From assembly GCA_008363385.1 (NCBI GenBank), contig RHKY01000051.1:1-35578 (forward strand): 35,578 bases of DNA. Direction: 5' to 3'. Below the pieces are notes generated by a model. The model did no database searches. It saw only the letters and a program-made list of their open reading frames with translations, and was not told where the DNA came from. The translations under genes and the position numbers were made by a program. This DNA comes from Acidobacteriota bacterium (GTDB lineage: Bacteria > Acidobacteriota > Thermoanaerobaculia > UBA5066). Of this stretch, positions 7,380 through 15,549 are shown in pieces (position 1 is the first letter of the stretch; every line of letters begins with the position of its first letter).

Positions 7380-9095
7380 TCAGCGCAGGCCGAGCCTCTC
7401 CTCGATCCTCGCCAGCCGCTCCTCGAGCTCGCGGTTCTCGCTCTTCAGGCGGGCGTTCTCCTCGACCATGGCGCGCGTCCGCTTCTCGAGCGCCTGGGCG
7501 GCGACGAGGGCCACGCCCGAGAGGTCCTGCACGCCGATCGTCTTGTCGCTGTCGCCCAGGTCGAAGGCGGCCTTGAAGTCCTCGGCCATCGGCCCGAGGT
7601 GCGCGGCGCGGCTCTCGTCGCCGATGTAGCTCCAGCGCACGACGGGGACCGAGGCGAGCTTGCCGAGAACCTCCTCGCCGTCCACCTCGGCGAAGTTCTC
7701 CTTCACCTCCCTCGTGGAGGCGCAGGAGAAGACGCCGCTCCCGGCCGGGAGGTTGCAGCCCGTCGTGAGGGCGGCGTTCGTCCGAAAGCGGAACCCGCCG
7801 GCGGCGCGCGCCGCGAACTCGTTGTCGGCCACCGCGTTGAACGACGTCGTCGTGCTCTCGTCGCCGAAGACGAAGGCGCCGGTGTGGTTCGTGCCCGCCG
7901 AGCACGGGTTGACCGGCGGGCCCGGGCTCGCGACGGTGCTGTTCGTCGAGGCCCGGTAGCCGATCGCGACGCTGTAGTCGCCGCACGCCGCGGTCCGGTA
8001 GCCGAGCGCGACGGAGCCCTGCCCGCCGGCCGTCGTCGTGTAGCCGATCGCCGTGCACGCGAAGCCCGAGCAGACGTTGCTGGCGCCCGCGGAGAAGCCC
8101 GCGGTCCCGCTGACCGTCACGCCCGAGCCGAAGCCCACGCCGACCGTGCTGCTGACGGTCACCTGGTCGCCGTACGCGAAGGCGCCGTAATTGCTGGCGA
8201 TGACCTGGTTCCCCCCGGCGAACGTGAAGTCGTCCATGTTCGCGTCGTCCCAGGCCGTCGGGGCGCCGACCGGGACGCGGCCGAAGCGGAGCGAGCCGCG
8301 ACAGGGGTGCCACATGAGGCGTGTCCCGGCGCCGGTCGCCGGGATGTAGGCCGCGCAGCCGGTCGTGTTCCCCACGTCCTGGACGAAGCCGGTCGCCAGG
8401 AGGCCGCCGCTCCGGTCGACCTTGAAGACCGTCGTCTCCGGGCCCGACGGGGTCCCGCCGATCTTCGTGCTCGTCGCCACGATCGGCGTCTGGAACGTCT
8501 CGTTCCCCGCGAAGGTGGCGGTGTCGCCGAACCGGTTCTGCCCGGTGAACCCCTGCGGGCTCCGGTTCAGGAGCGCCACGTTCGCCGAGAGCCTCGCGTC
8601 GTCGAGAGTGCCCGAGGTGATCTGCGAGGCGTTGATGTTCGTGATCCCCGAGCCGTCTCCGCTCTGGACCGTCTGGAGCGCGGTGGGGGCGGAGGCGAGC
8701 CTCCGGTCGGGGACCATCTGCGTGAACGTCACGTTGTCGGTGGAGAGCCAGACGCGCAGGGAGCGGTCCCCCGCGCCGAACTCGGCCCCGGTGAGCGGCA
8801 CCGTCATGTTCGGGACGGTCGTGTCGCCGAGGAGCACCTCGAAGAGGCCGCCGCTCACCGAGACCTGCACGGCGGCGGTCGGCTCGCCCCCGCCGGCCGA
8901 GGTCCCGTCGTTCGACCAGTAGCTGGTCGTGCCGGCCTGGTCCACGACGGCGAACTTCACGTACGCCGTCCCGGTGTAGGCCGAGCCCCCGACGTCGATG
9001 CGCCCCTGGTAGGAGACGACCCCCGCGGCGTGGAGGACCTGCGCGAGCGCCAGGACCGCGACGAGCGCGAGGAGCGCCTTCGTGTGCTTTCTCAT
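7380..9095 (-). CDS. Exported YadA-head-like fibre with C-terminal S74 intramolecular chaperone domain
   Basis: 571 residues from ATG 9095, which follows GGAGG; an in-frame ATG at 9113 forms TGATG with the upstream stop and could also be used. Residues 1-24 are a signal peptide. A beta-rich N-terminal domain comes first (VVSYQGRIDVGGSAYTG, typical of fibre base domains), then YadA-head-like repeats (GSVALGYRT, YSVAIGYRA), then an S74 chaperone domain with the Ser460/Lys465 pair in STREVKENF. A final coiled coil (EENARLKSENRELEERLARI) completes it. S74 domains help trimers fold and then cleave themselves off. No outer-membrane barrel follows, so surface anchoring is unexplained. It is co-transcribed with the overlapping gene upstream. 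Confidence 0.85.
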   Translation of the reverse strand: MRKHTKALLALVAVLALAQVLHAAGVVSYQGRIDVGGSAYTGTAYVKFAVVDQAGTTSYWSNDGTSAGGGEPTAAVQVSVSGGLFEVLLGDTTVPNMTVPLTGAEFGAGDRSLRVWLSTDNVTFTQMVPDRRLASAPTALQTVQSGDGSGITNINASQITSGTLDDARLSANVALLNRSPQGFTGQNRFGDTATFAGNETFQTPIVATSTKIGGTPSGPETTVFKVDRSGGLLATGFVQDVGNTTGCAAYIPATGAGTRLMWHPCRGSLRFGRVPVGAPTAWDDANMDDFTFAGGNQVIASNYGAFAYGDQVTVSSTVGVGFGSGVTVSGTAGFSAGASNVCSGFACTAIGYTTTAGGQGSVALGYRTAACGDYSVAIGYRASTNSTVASPGPPVNPCSAGTNHTGAFVFGDESTTTSFNAVADNEFAARAAGGFRFRTNAALTTGCNLPAGSGVFSCASTREVKENFAEVDGEEVLGKLASVPVVRWSYIGDESRAAHLGPMAEDFKAAFDLGDSDKTIGVQDLSGVALVAAQALEKRTRAMVEENARLKSENRELEERLARIEERLGLR

Positions 9096-9112
9096 CCCAA
9101 CCTCCGTTCTCA

Positions 9113-9775
9113 TCAATCCGCTTCGAAGCCGAGGAGCTCGACGGGCACGACGTAGTGGTCCGAGACGGCCCAGTCCGAGAGCGCCGCGATCGCGTCGCGC
9201 CTCACCGTGGACGAGGTGAACGCGTCGCGCGCGCAGTCCCAGGCGCCCGCCCCGAGGCTGCGGCACGCGAAGGGGTCCGCGAATGCCGGCTGCGGGAAGG
9301 TGAGGGACACCGCGTAGCCGCCCGCCGGGCCGCCGGCCGCGTTCTCCGCGGTGAGCGACCAGAAGCGCGCGGTGTCGATCCCCGGGATCGCGTCCGGGTG
9401 GGGGCCGTCCGTCCGGCGGACGCGCAGGCAGTGGAGCGAGCCCAGGACCGGGACGTCGAGGCGGACGCGGTGAGTGAGGTTGAAGAGGTAGGTGCCGGAC
9501 TGCGTCAGCCCGCAGGTCGTCCAGTCGCGGTCCTCGGGCGGGGGCGCCAGGTAGCCGGCCGCGACGGCGTTCCCCCCTCCCGAGGCCGGGCCCTGCACGT
9601 TCTGCCCGATCGTGGACGTCAGGCGGAACGAGCCGCCGACCGACGTCCCCCCGCCGGCGGCGGTCACCTGGAGCCCCACGCCGGGGGGCGGGATGGCCTC
9701 GAGGGCCCGCCCGGACGCGAGAAGGGCGACCGCGCACGCGACGACGCGAATGCCGACACGAACGTCTCTCGACAT
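9113..9775 (-). CDS. Exported beta-rich protein, partner of the S74 fibre
   Basis: 220 residues from ATG 9775 with GGAGGTGG upstream. A signal peptide (about 1-27) is followed by a motif seen in many exported proteins of GC-rich soil and sediment bacteria: GGTSVGGSFRLTSTIGQ then SGGGNAVAAGYLAPP. The C-terminal half has four cysteines (TTCGL, LHCLRV, FACRS, WDCARD) that could form two disulfides. Its stop overlaps an ATG of the S74 fibre gene (TGATG), so the two are likely translated together and may assemble together. No function is known. Confidence 0.75.
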   Translation of the reverse strand: MSRDVRVGIRVVACAVALLASGRALEAIPPPGVGLQVTAAGGGTSVGGSFRLTSTIGQNVQGPASGGGNAVAAGYLAPPPEDRDWTTCGLTQSGTYLFNLTHRVRLDVPVLGSLHCLRVRRTDGPHPDAIPGIDTARFWSLTAENAAGGPAGGYAVSLTFPQPAFADPFACRSLGAGAWDCARDAFTSSTVRRDAIAALSDWAVSDHYVVPVELLGFEAD

Positions 9776-9902
9776 GCCTCCACCTCCACTCGACGCCAGA
9801 CTGCTCGGGAACTCGGCCGGTACCTTACCACGACCGCCCCGGACGGTCCTTGCACCTCCTCCGGGACGCCGCGTCCCGTCCTCGCCCGGACAGACGTGCC
9901 GA

Positions 9903-9927
9903 AACTGCTCGTTTTCAGCCAGCAGTT
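9903..9927 (-). terminator. Inverted repeat after the PDZ lipoprotein gene, possible terminator
   Basis: AACTGCT (9903-9909) and AGCAGTT (9921-9927) are perfect inverted repeats around an 11-nt loop, in a locally AT-richer patch about 30 nt past the stop of the minus-strand gene ending at 9956. The minus-strand 3' side runs into TTTCGG, a weak U-tract. A second small inverted repeat (CGGGACG/CGTCCCG, 9862-9878) lies farther on. Confidence 0.4.
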
Positions 9928-9955
9928 CTCGCCGTTTGCCCGCTCGCCCGGAGCG

Positions 9956-11023
9956 TCAGGGCGAGGCGGGGTGAAGCGAGACGTCGACCGACAGGGGACG
10001 CCCCCCGCGGAGGAGGTCGAAGCGCACCTTCCGGCCCGCCAGCGACGTGATCAGCGCGGGCACCTCGCGCGCGTCGGGGAGGGGCCTGCCGTCGACGGCG
10101 ACGACGACGTCCCCCGCCTGGATGCCGGCCGCCTCGGCGGGCGAGCGGCTCGAGACCCCTTCCACCACGATCCCGTCCCGCCGTCCGAGCCTCGCCTGCT
10201 CCTCGCCGTCGAGCGGCCGGGAGACGATCCCCAGGATCGCCGGGCGGGTCTTCCCCCAGTACGACGCGACCTGGTCGTCCGGGCCGAGGTTCGAGAAGAG
10301 CGCCGCCCCGCGGACGGCCCCGGAGCCTTGCTCACCGCCCGCCCCGGCGGGGCGCGGCCGGTACGGCAGGACGTCGAGCGCCCGTCCGGCGGGGGGCAGG
10401 AACCGCCCGTAGACGACGACCAGCGCGGCGCCGACCTCCCGGCCGTGCTCGAGCGCGGGCCCGACGTCCGGGGCGCCGGAGGCGCTCGAGGCGCCGAGGA
10501 GCGCGTAGTCGTTCTCGTAGAGGGCCTGCACGTCGGCGGCGCTGTCGGCCGTCCCGAGGTAGACGGCCGGCGCGGCGGGAGGCGGCAGGAAGCTCGCGCC
10601 CACGTTCGTCGACCCCACGAAGCCGTCGCGGTACGGGTTGCCCGACGACGCGGCGGGACGGGACGGGCCCTCCGGGTCGACGGCGACGAGGCGCGGGTCG
10701 TCCGGGTCGAACCGCACCCACAGGCGCGCGCCGGGCTGGAACTGCGGGACGGCGATCCGGGAGACCGTCGTCTTCTCGATCGTCGCCTCGAACGCCGGCC
10801 GGTCGGCCGGCCGGACCCGCACCTTCATCCCGATCACGGGGTTGTCGTTGATCGTCCACCCCGTGTCCCAGATCTCCAGGACGTCGGCCGGAGCCGAGAC
10901 GCCCTTCTCCCGGAGCTCGTCCGACATTCCGCCGCCGAACGTGGAGAGGCAGCCCGAGAGGACGAGGGCGGAGAGCGCCCCGAGAGGCCCCACCCGCCGG
11001 GACGCCGATCGCATGCGCTTCAT
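9956..11023 (-). CDS. PDZ-domain lipoprotein
   Basis: 355 residues from ATG 11023 with GGAGG upstream. The lipobox VLSGC puts the lipidated Cys at residue 25. Residues about 45-115 form a small beta-domain (TINDNPVIGMKVRV, then TTVSRIAVPQFQPGARLWVRFDP) like those in DUF3592-type and Actinobacterial 'DNP' proteins. A middle region (about 150-225) is unassigned. The C-terminal PDZ domain (about 265-350) has SRSPAEAAGIQAGDVVVAVDG. There is no protease domain, so the PDZ probably binds a peptide or partner protein. It should sit on a membrane facing the periplasm. Confidence 0.8.
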   Translation of the reverse strand: MKRMRSASRRVGPLGALSALVLSGCLSTFGGGMSDELREKGVSAPADVLEIWDTGWTINDNPVIGMKVRVRPADRPAFEATIEKTTVSRIAVPQFQPGARLWVRFDPDDPRLVAVDPEGPSRPAASSGNPYRDGFVGSTNVGASFLPPPAAPAVYLGTADSAADVQALYENDYALLGASSASGAPDVGPALEHGREVGAALVVVYGRFLPPAGRALDVLPYRPRPAGAGGEQGSGAVRGAALFSNLGPDDQVASYWGKTRPAILGIVSRPLDGEEQARLGRRDGIVVEGVSSRSPAEAAGIQAGDVVVAVDGRPLPDAREVPALITSLAGRKVRFDLLRGGRPLSVDVSLHPASP

Positions 11024-11205
11024 GAGCCACCTCCCTCCGGTGCCGGACTCGCGAGCTGTGCCGAGGCCCGCGATGCTACCCGCGGCGGGAGCCCGAGGGA
11101 AGCGCCCGGCCCAGGCCCTGCCGGTCCCGCCGCTCTCCGTCGCCGGGCAGGCCCGCCCGTCGCGCGCGGCCTCCCGGCTCGCGACGGGGCCGGTCCAGGA
11201 CGTCG

Positions 11206-13107
11206 CTACTCGAAGTACCCGACGACGTCGACGACGACGTGCGTGGAGCCAGCCGACTCGTTGAGGACGCGCACGAGGCCGCTGCCGTCGCAGGGCAGGC
11301 CGATCACCGCGTTGCCGGCGCGGACGTCGCCCGCCCGGAAGGCGACCGCGCTGGCCAGCGGGAGCGCGACGTTTGCGGGGAAGACCCTGAGGTCTCCCGA
11401 GGCCCCGGGCTGCACGACCGTGACGTTGGCGGCGACGGCCGTCGCCGCCGGGGAGATGCCGCACGCCGACGTCAGCGGGAAGGGCCGGCTCTCCCACGCC
11501 GCCAGCGCGGGCCCTTCCAGCGGCCCGGGAGGCAGGCGCGTGTCGACCGCACGGCACGGGGCGATCGCGTACAGCCTCGCGGACGGCTGCGGCACGACGG
11601 TGACGGTCGCGCTCGGCTGGTTCTGCGCCGGGCAGGCGCCGGAAAAGGTCACGGTGTAGGTGGTCGTCGAGGCCGGGCTCGCGACCGGGTCGCACGAGCC
11701 CGGGTCCGAGAGGCCGGTCGCGGGCGACCAGGAGCAGGCCTGCCCGCCCGTGGCGTAGAGCGGCGCCTCCTGCCCCGCGCAGATCGTCGTGGAGCCCGTC
11801 GCCACGCCCGGGGCTGCCGGGAGGACCGTCACCGTCAGCTCGTTCGAGGTCGTCGGCGCGTTGCCGGAGGGCGTCGTCGTCTCGACGAGGAAGTACGTCC
11901 CGGGGCCGGGGTAGTCCGGCCCGCGGACGGTGTAGCTCGGGCCGGTGGCTCCCGCGACGTCCGTGATCGCCCCTCCGGAGACGGTCCGGAACCCCCACTG
12001 GTGCGCGTTGCCGCACCCGCCGCCGTCCGTCACCGTCGCGGTGCCGCCGGTGCCGTTGCAGTACGTCGTCAGGACGCCGGCGGAGGAGATCGTCACGCTC
12101 GTGAGCGGGGGGCCTCCCGCCACCCGCGTCAGGAGGACCGAGGTCGCCGTCGTGCCGACCTCGAACGCGAGGCAGCTCGGGGTGTAGACGGGACTCGCGA
12201 AGCCGCCTCCGGAGAGCGGGCCCGTCCCGTCGACGATCGTGAAGACGGCCCCGATCGCCGGAACGAATCCGGCGACGACCTCCAGCTGCGTCCCGCCGAC
12301 GCCGGAAGAGCCTCCGACCCGGAGCTGGTCGTGGCCGGCGCCAGCCGTCGTCCCGTCCAGACGGACGGAGAACCTCCCGCTCGTCATCGAGAGGTCCCCG
12401 TCGAGGGAGAGGATCCCCGGGGCGGACTCCGTCCCGGGACGGAGCCGCCCGCCCGCGACCGTCACGTTCCCCGCGAGGCTCCCGGTCCCCCGGAGCTCCG
12501 CGGAGGCGTCGAGCGCGACGGCGACCTCGCTCGCCGCGAGGGTGCCGTTCACCTCGAGCTCGGCCTGCACGATCCCCACGCTCCCGCTGAAGGGGTTCGT
12601 GCCGTGGAGGACGACGGTGAGCGACCCGCCGTCGCCCTGGACGACGAGCGAGTCGGGCGCCGAGCCTCCGAGTCCGCCGTCGAGGACGAGGGTTCCCCAC
12701 GGGGACGAGAGCCCGCCCGGGGCGTAGAACGAGTGAGCGACCCCGCCGTGGAGCGTGACGGGGATCGAGACCGAGGAGCTCCCTCCCATCCCGATCCACC
12801 GCACGTCCCCGGTCAGCGCGAGGGAGCTGCCCGGAGCGGCGGTCAGGGTGTATCCCCCGGCGACGTCGATCCGGGAGGCGTACGTGGCGACGCCCAGGTC
12901 GTCCGTGCTGTCCCGGCGGACCGCGTCCGCGGGGAAGACCAGGACCGCGTTGGCGTCCCCCGCGGGCGACCCGCCGGCCCAGTTCCCCGGGTCGGACCAG
13001 AGCGAGCTGTTCGCGCCGGTCCAGGTGTGGACCTCGCCCCGGGCCGGCGGCGCCGCGAGGAGGGCGATCGCGACCGCGCTCGGGGCCCAGCTTCTGAGGA
13101 AGAGCAT
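11206..13107 (-). CDS. Secreted beta-strand-repeat/Ig-like protein with DVVGYF-type C-terminal domain
   Basis: 633 residues from ATG 13107 (GGGAGG upstream), with a signal peptide of about 24 residues. It opens with TWTGANSSLWSDPGNWAGG, the usual start of autotransporter-associated beta-strand proteins, followed by beta-helix-like repeats to about 300. Two Ig/PKD-like domains follow (about 320-420 and 425-505, the latter with STTICAGQ and STTTYTVTFSG as in the subtilase). The last 124 residues (from 510) are the domain with CRAVDTR, ANVTVVQP and THVVVDVVGYF, common at the C-terminus of exported proteins in Acidobacteriota and Actinobacteria. There is no autotransporter barrel. It is probably an extracellular or surface structural protein. 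Confidence 0.85.
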   Translation of the reverse strand: MLFLRSWAPSAVAIALLAAPPARGEVHTWTGANSSLWSDPGNWAGGSPAGDANAVLVFPADAVRRDSTDDLGVATYASRIDVAGGYTLTAAPGSSLALTGDVRWIGMGGSSSVSIPVTLHGGVAHSFYAPGGLSSPWGTLVLDGGLGGSAPDSLVVQGDGGSLTVVLHGTNPFSGSVGIVQAELEVNGTLAASEVAVALDASAELRGTGSLAGNVTVAGGRLRPGTESAPGILSLDGDLSMTSGRFSVRLDGTTAGAGHDQLRVGGSSGVGGTQLEVVAGFVPAIGAVFTIVDGTGPLSGGGFASPVYTPSCLAFEVGTTATSVLLTRVAGGPPLTSVTISSAGVLTTYCNGTGGTATVTDGGGCGNAHQWGFRTVSGGAITDVAGATGPSYTVRGPDYPGPGTYFLVETTTPSGNAPTTSNELTVTVLPAAPGVATGSTTICAGQEAPLYATGGQACSWSPATGLSDPGSCDPVASPASTTTYTVTFSGACPAQNQPSATVTVVPQPSARLYAIAPCRAVDTRLPPGPLEGPALAAWESRPFPLTSACGISPAATAVAANVTVVQPGASGDLRVFPANVALPLASAVAFRAGDVRAGNAVIGLPCDGSGLVRVLNESAGSTHVVVDVVGYFE

Positions 13108-13237
13108 CTGGGCCTCCCGAAACGGGTTTCTGGCCGATTCTCCTCCTCGCGAGGCGCCCCGGGGAGTCCTTTCCGCGCCGCCCTCGTCGGAGCGCCGAGC
13201 ATCCCGCCACGCCCTATGATCCCGGGCCGGACCGACC

Positions 13238-14338
13238 GTGACGACCGCCGAGGCTCCCTGGCTCCTCTCCCGCCGCACCGACCTGCTCCTCTTCGGCGGG
13301 TCGACGGCGCTGGCCCTCGGCCTTCTCCTCGGCGGCGCGGCGACGGGAACGCTCGAGGGCGACGCGCCGCCGTGGCTCTGGCTCGCGGCCGTCGTCGGCG
13401 TCGACGTGGCGCACGTCTGGTCGACGGGGTGGTGGGTCTACGCGGACCGCGAGGAGCTGTCACGCCGCCGGACGCTCTACCTCGCCGTCCCGGCCGCGGC
13501 CTGGGCCACGGGCGTCGTCCTCCACTCGGTCTCCGCGGCGCTCTTCTGGCGGGCGCTGGCCTACCTCGCCGTCTTCCACTTCGTGAGGCAGCAGTACGGC
13601 TGGGTCGCCCTCTACCGGCGGAAGTCGGGCGAGAACGAGGAGTCTCTGGGCGAGCTCTGGCGCCGGCTCGACGCCGCGACGATCTACGCCTGCACGGTGG
13701 CGCCGCTCGTCTTCTGGCATGCCAGCCTCCCCCGCTCCTTCCACTGGTTCCTCCCGGGGGACTTCGCCGCGGGGCTCCCGGGCTGGACGGGGACCGTGGC
13801 GCTCTGGGTCCTGGCCGCCCTCCTCCTCTCCTACGTCGTCAAGGAGGTCGCGCGCGCTCTCGCCGGGCGGCCGGTCTCGTGGGGGAAGAGCCTCGTCGTC
13901 GCCTCGACGGCGGCGACGTGGCTCCTCGGGATCGTCGTCCTGGACTCGGACTACGCCTTCACGGTGACGAACGTCCTCGTCCACGGGATCCCGTACGTCG
14001 GCTTCGTCCTCGTCACGTCCCGCCGGCGGGCCGAGTCACGCGCGGCGGCCGGGAGGCCCGCCTCGCTCGCCGACCGCGCGGCGCGGAGCCTGCCGCTCTT
14101 CCTCGCCCCGCTCCTCCTCGTGGCCTTCGTCGAGGAGTGGGGGTGGGACCGCTTCCTGTGGCACGAGAACGGGGCCTTCTTCCCCGGGCCGGACCTGGCC
14201 CCGGGCGCCTTCCTCCTCTCCCTCCTCGTCCCGCTCCTGGCGCTGCCGCAGGCGACGCACTACGTCCTGGACGCCTTCATCTGGAAGGTCCGCCCCGAGA
14301 ACGCCGCGGCCGTCGCCGCCGTCGGGCTGAAGGCCTGA
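13238..14338 (+). CDS. Polytopic membrane protein with conserved membrane histidines, function unknown
   Basis: 366 residues from GTG 13238. There is no SD; a TATGAT hexamer lies 17 nt upstream. About 8-9 hydrophobic segments are visible. Histidines and acidic residues fall within or next to them (DVAHVWST, FHFVRQQYGW, VLVHGIPY, ATHYVLDAFIW), a pattern seen in membrane-bound oxygenases and di-iron or heme proteins. I do not recognise the family with certainty. It is divergent from the secreted protein at 11206-13107 and convergent with the ABC exporter. Confidence 0.75.
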   Translation: MTTAEAPWLLSRRTDLLLFGGSTALALGLLLGGAATGTLEGDAPPWLWLAAVVGVDVAHVWSTGWWVYADREELSRRRTLYLAVPAAAWATGVVLHSVSAALFWRALAYLAVFHFVRQQYGWVALYRRKSGENEESLGELWRRLDAATIYACTVAPLVFWHASLPRSFHWFLPGDFAAGLPGWTGTVALWVLAALLLSYVVKEVARALAGRPVSWGKSLVVASTAATWLLGIVVLDSDYAFTVTNVLVHGIPYVGFVLVTSRRRAESRAAAGRPASLADRAARSLPLFLAPLLLVAFVEEWGWDRFLWHENGAFFPGPDLAPGAFLLSLLVPLLALPQATHYVLDAFIWKVRPENAAAVAAVGLKA

Positions 14339-14361
14339 GGGCGGGCCGGCCCCCGGGCTCC

Positions 14362-15549
14362 TCACCGCTCCCGCGCCCAGCGGAGGATCTCGGGGACGGT
14401 CGGCTCCTTGCCCGTCATCAGCATGCCGAGGCGGAAGACGCGGCCCGCGACGCGGCGGGCGACCGCGATCGCCGCGACGAGGAGGACGCCGGCCAGGAGC
14501 GGCTCCCAGGCGGGGACGTCGGAGAGGACGAGGCGAGCCGGGAGGGCCGAGGCCGACGTCGGCGGCAGGAGCGAGAGGACCCGCGACAGGAGCGAGTCCG
14601 GGTCCTTCACCACCGCGAACGAGAGGGCGACCGGGAGCATCGGCAGGAAGAGGAGGCCCCCCTTCGTCGAGGTGTTCGGGTCGTCGATCGTGGCCGAGAC
14701 GGCCGCGAAGAAGGCCGTCCAGAGGAGGAGGCCGAGGAGCGTGAAGAGGGCGGCGACGAGGAGGAAGCCGGGCGAGACCACGGCGGCGGGCAGGGCGCTC
14801 CCGGACACCGTCGCCACGACGCCCCCGAGCGCCACGATCCCCGCCGAGGTGGTCAGCAGGCTGACGAGGACGAGGGCCGTGATCCCGAGGATCTTCCCGT
14901 CGATCCAGGTCTGGGCCGGGACGGCCGAGAGGACCAGCTCCGTGACGCGGAGCTGCTTCTCACCCGTGACGCCGGTCATCAGCCACGCCAGCCCCAGGAA
15001 GACGCCGAGGAGCATCAGGCCGACGAGGACGGCCGCCGCGGCGGCCTCGCCCTTCCCGCGCCCGGCCCTCCCCGGCCGGGACGAGACCACCGTCAGCTCC
15101 AGCGGGGCGAGGAGGGCCCGGGCCGCCTCGTCGGCGGCCGAGAGGCGCGAGAGGGCCGCCTGGCGCCGAGCCTCCAGGAGGAGCCTCTCCAGCTCGCCCT
15201 TCCACCGCGGCTCGCGCGGGACGACCAGCTCGGCCCTCGCCGGGCCCCGGAAGACGACGAGCCCCTCCAGGTCGCCCTTCTCGACGCGGGCTCTCTGCAC
15301 CGCCTCCGTCCGCCCCTCCGCCCGCTCGACCCGCAGCCGGCTCCCCGCCTTCGGGGCAAGGGGGGCCTCCGGCCCGCCCAGGACGGCGATCCGCACCGGC
15401 CGCCCGGACTTCCCGACCACGGCGCCCGCCACGAGGAAGCCTCCCCACCCGAGCGCCAGGAGGAGGAGCCCGACGAGCTGGTCCTTCCAGCGGAAGAAGC
15501 GCCGGAACTCCCAGAGGGCGATCTCGAGCGCGAGCCGGTCGGGTCTCAC
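14362..15549 (-). CDS. ABC-2 type exporter permease (NatB/YhaP-like)
   Basis: 395 residues, GTG start overlapping the ATPase stop (GTGA). One N-terminal membrane helix (about 24-44) is followed by an extracytoplasmic domain of about 130 residues and then five to six helices (VLVGLMLLGVFLGLAWLMTG, ILGITALVLVSLLTT and others). EKQLRVTELVLSAVPAQTWIDGKILG is the hallmark region of Na+-extrusion-type ABC-2 permeases; quoted in part, TELVLSAVP and GKILG identify it. It forms the channel half of an exporter with the ATPase. The substrate is unknown; Na+ or a small toxic compound fits the family. Confidence 0.88.
   Translation of the reverse strand: MRPDRLALEIALWEFRRFFRWKDQLVGLLLLALGWGGFLVAGAVVGKSGRPVRIAVLGGPEAPLAPKAGSRLRVERAEGRTEAVQRARVEKGDLEGLVVFRGPARAELVVPREPRWKGELERLLLEARRQAALSRLSAADEAARALLAPLELTVVSSRPGRAGRGKGEAAAAAVLVGLMLLGVFLGLAWLMTGVTGEKQLRVTELVLSAVPAQTWIDGKILGITALVLVSLLTTSAGIVALGGVVATVSGSALPAAVVSPGFLLVAALFTLLGLLLWTAFFAAVSATIDDPNTSTKGGLLFLPMLPVALSFAVVKDPDSLLSRVLSLLPPTSASALPARLVLSDVPAWEPLLAGVLLVAAIAVARRVAGRVFRLGMLMTGKEPTVPEILRWARER

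Noticed and set aside
4519-9775. Phage or contractile-injection remnant (LysM-like protein, deamidase-like orphan, S74 fibre)
   Set aside because: No sheath, tube, baseplate, portal, terminase or integrase genes are present, and the S74 fibre and its partner have signal peptides, which tail proteins lack.
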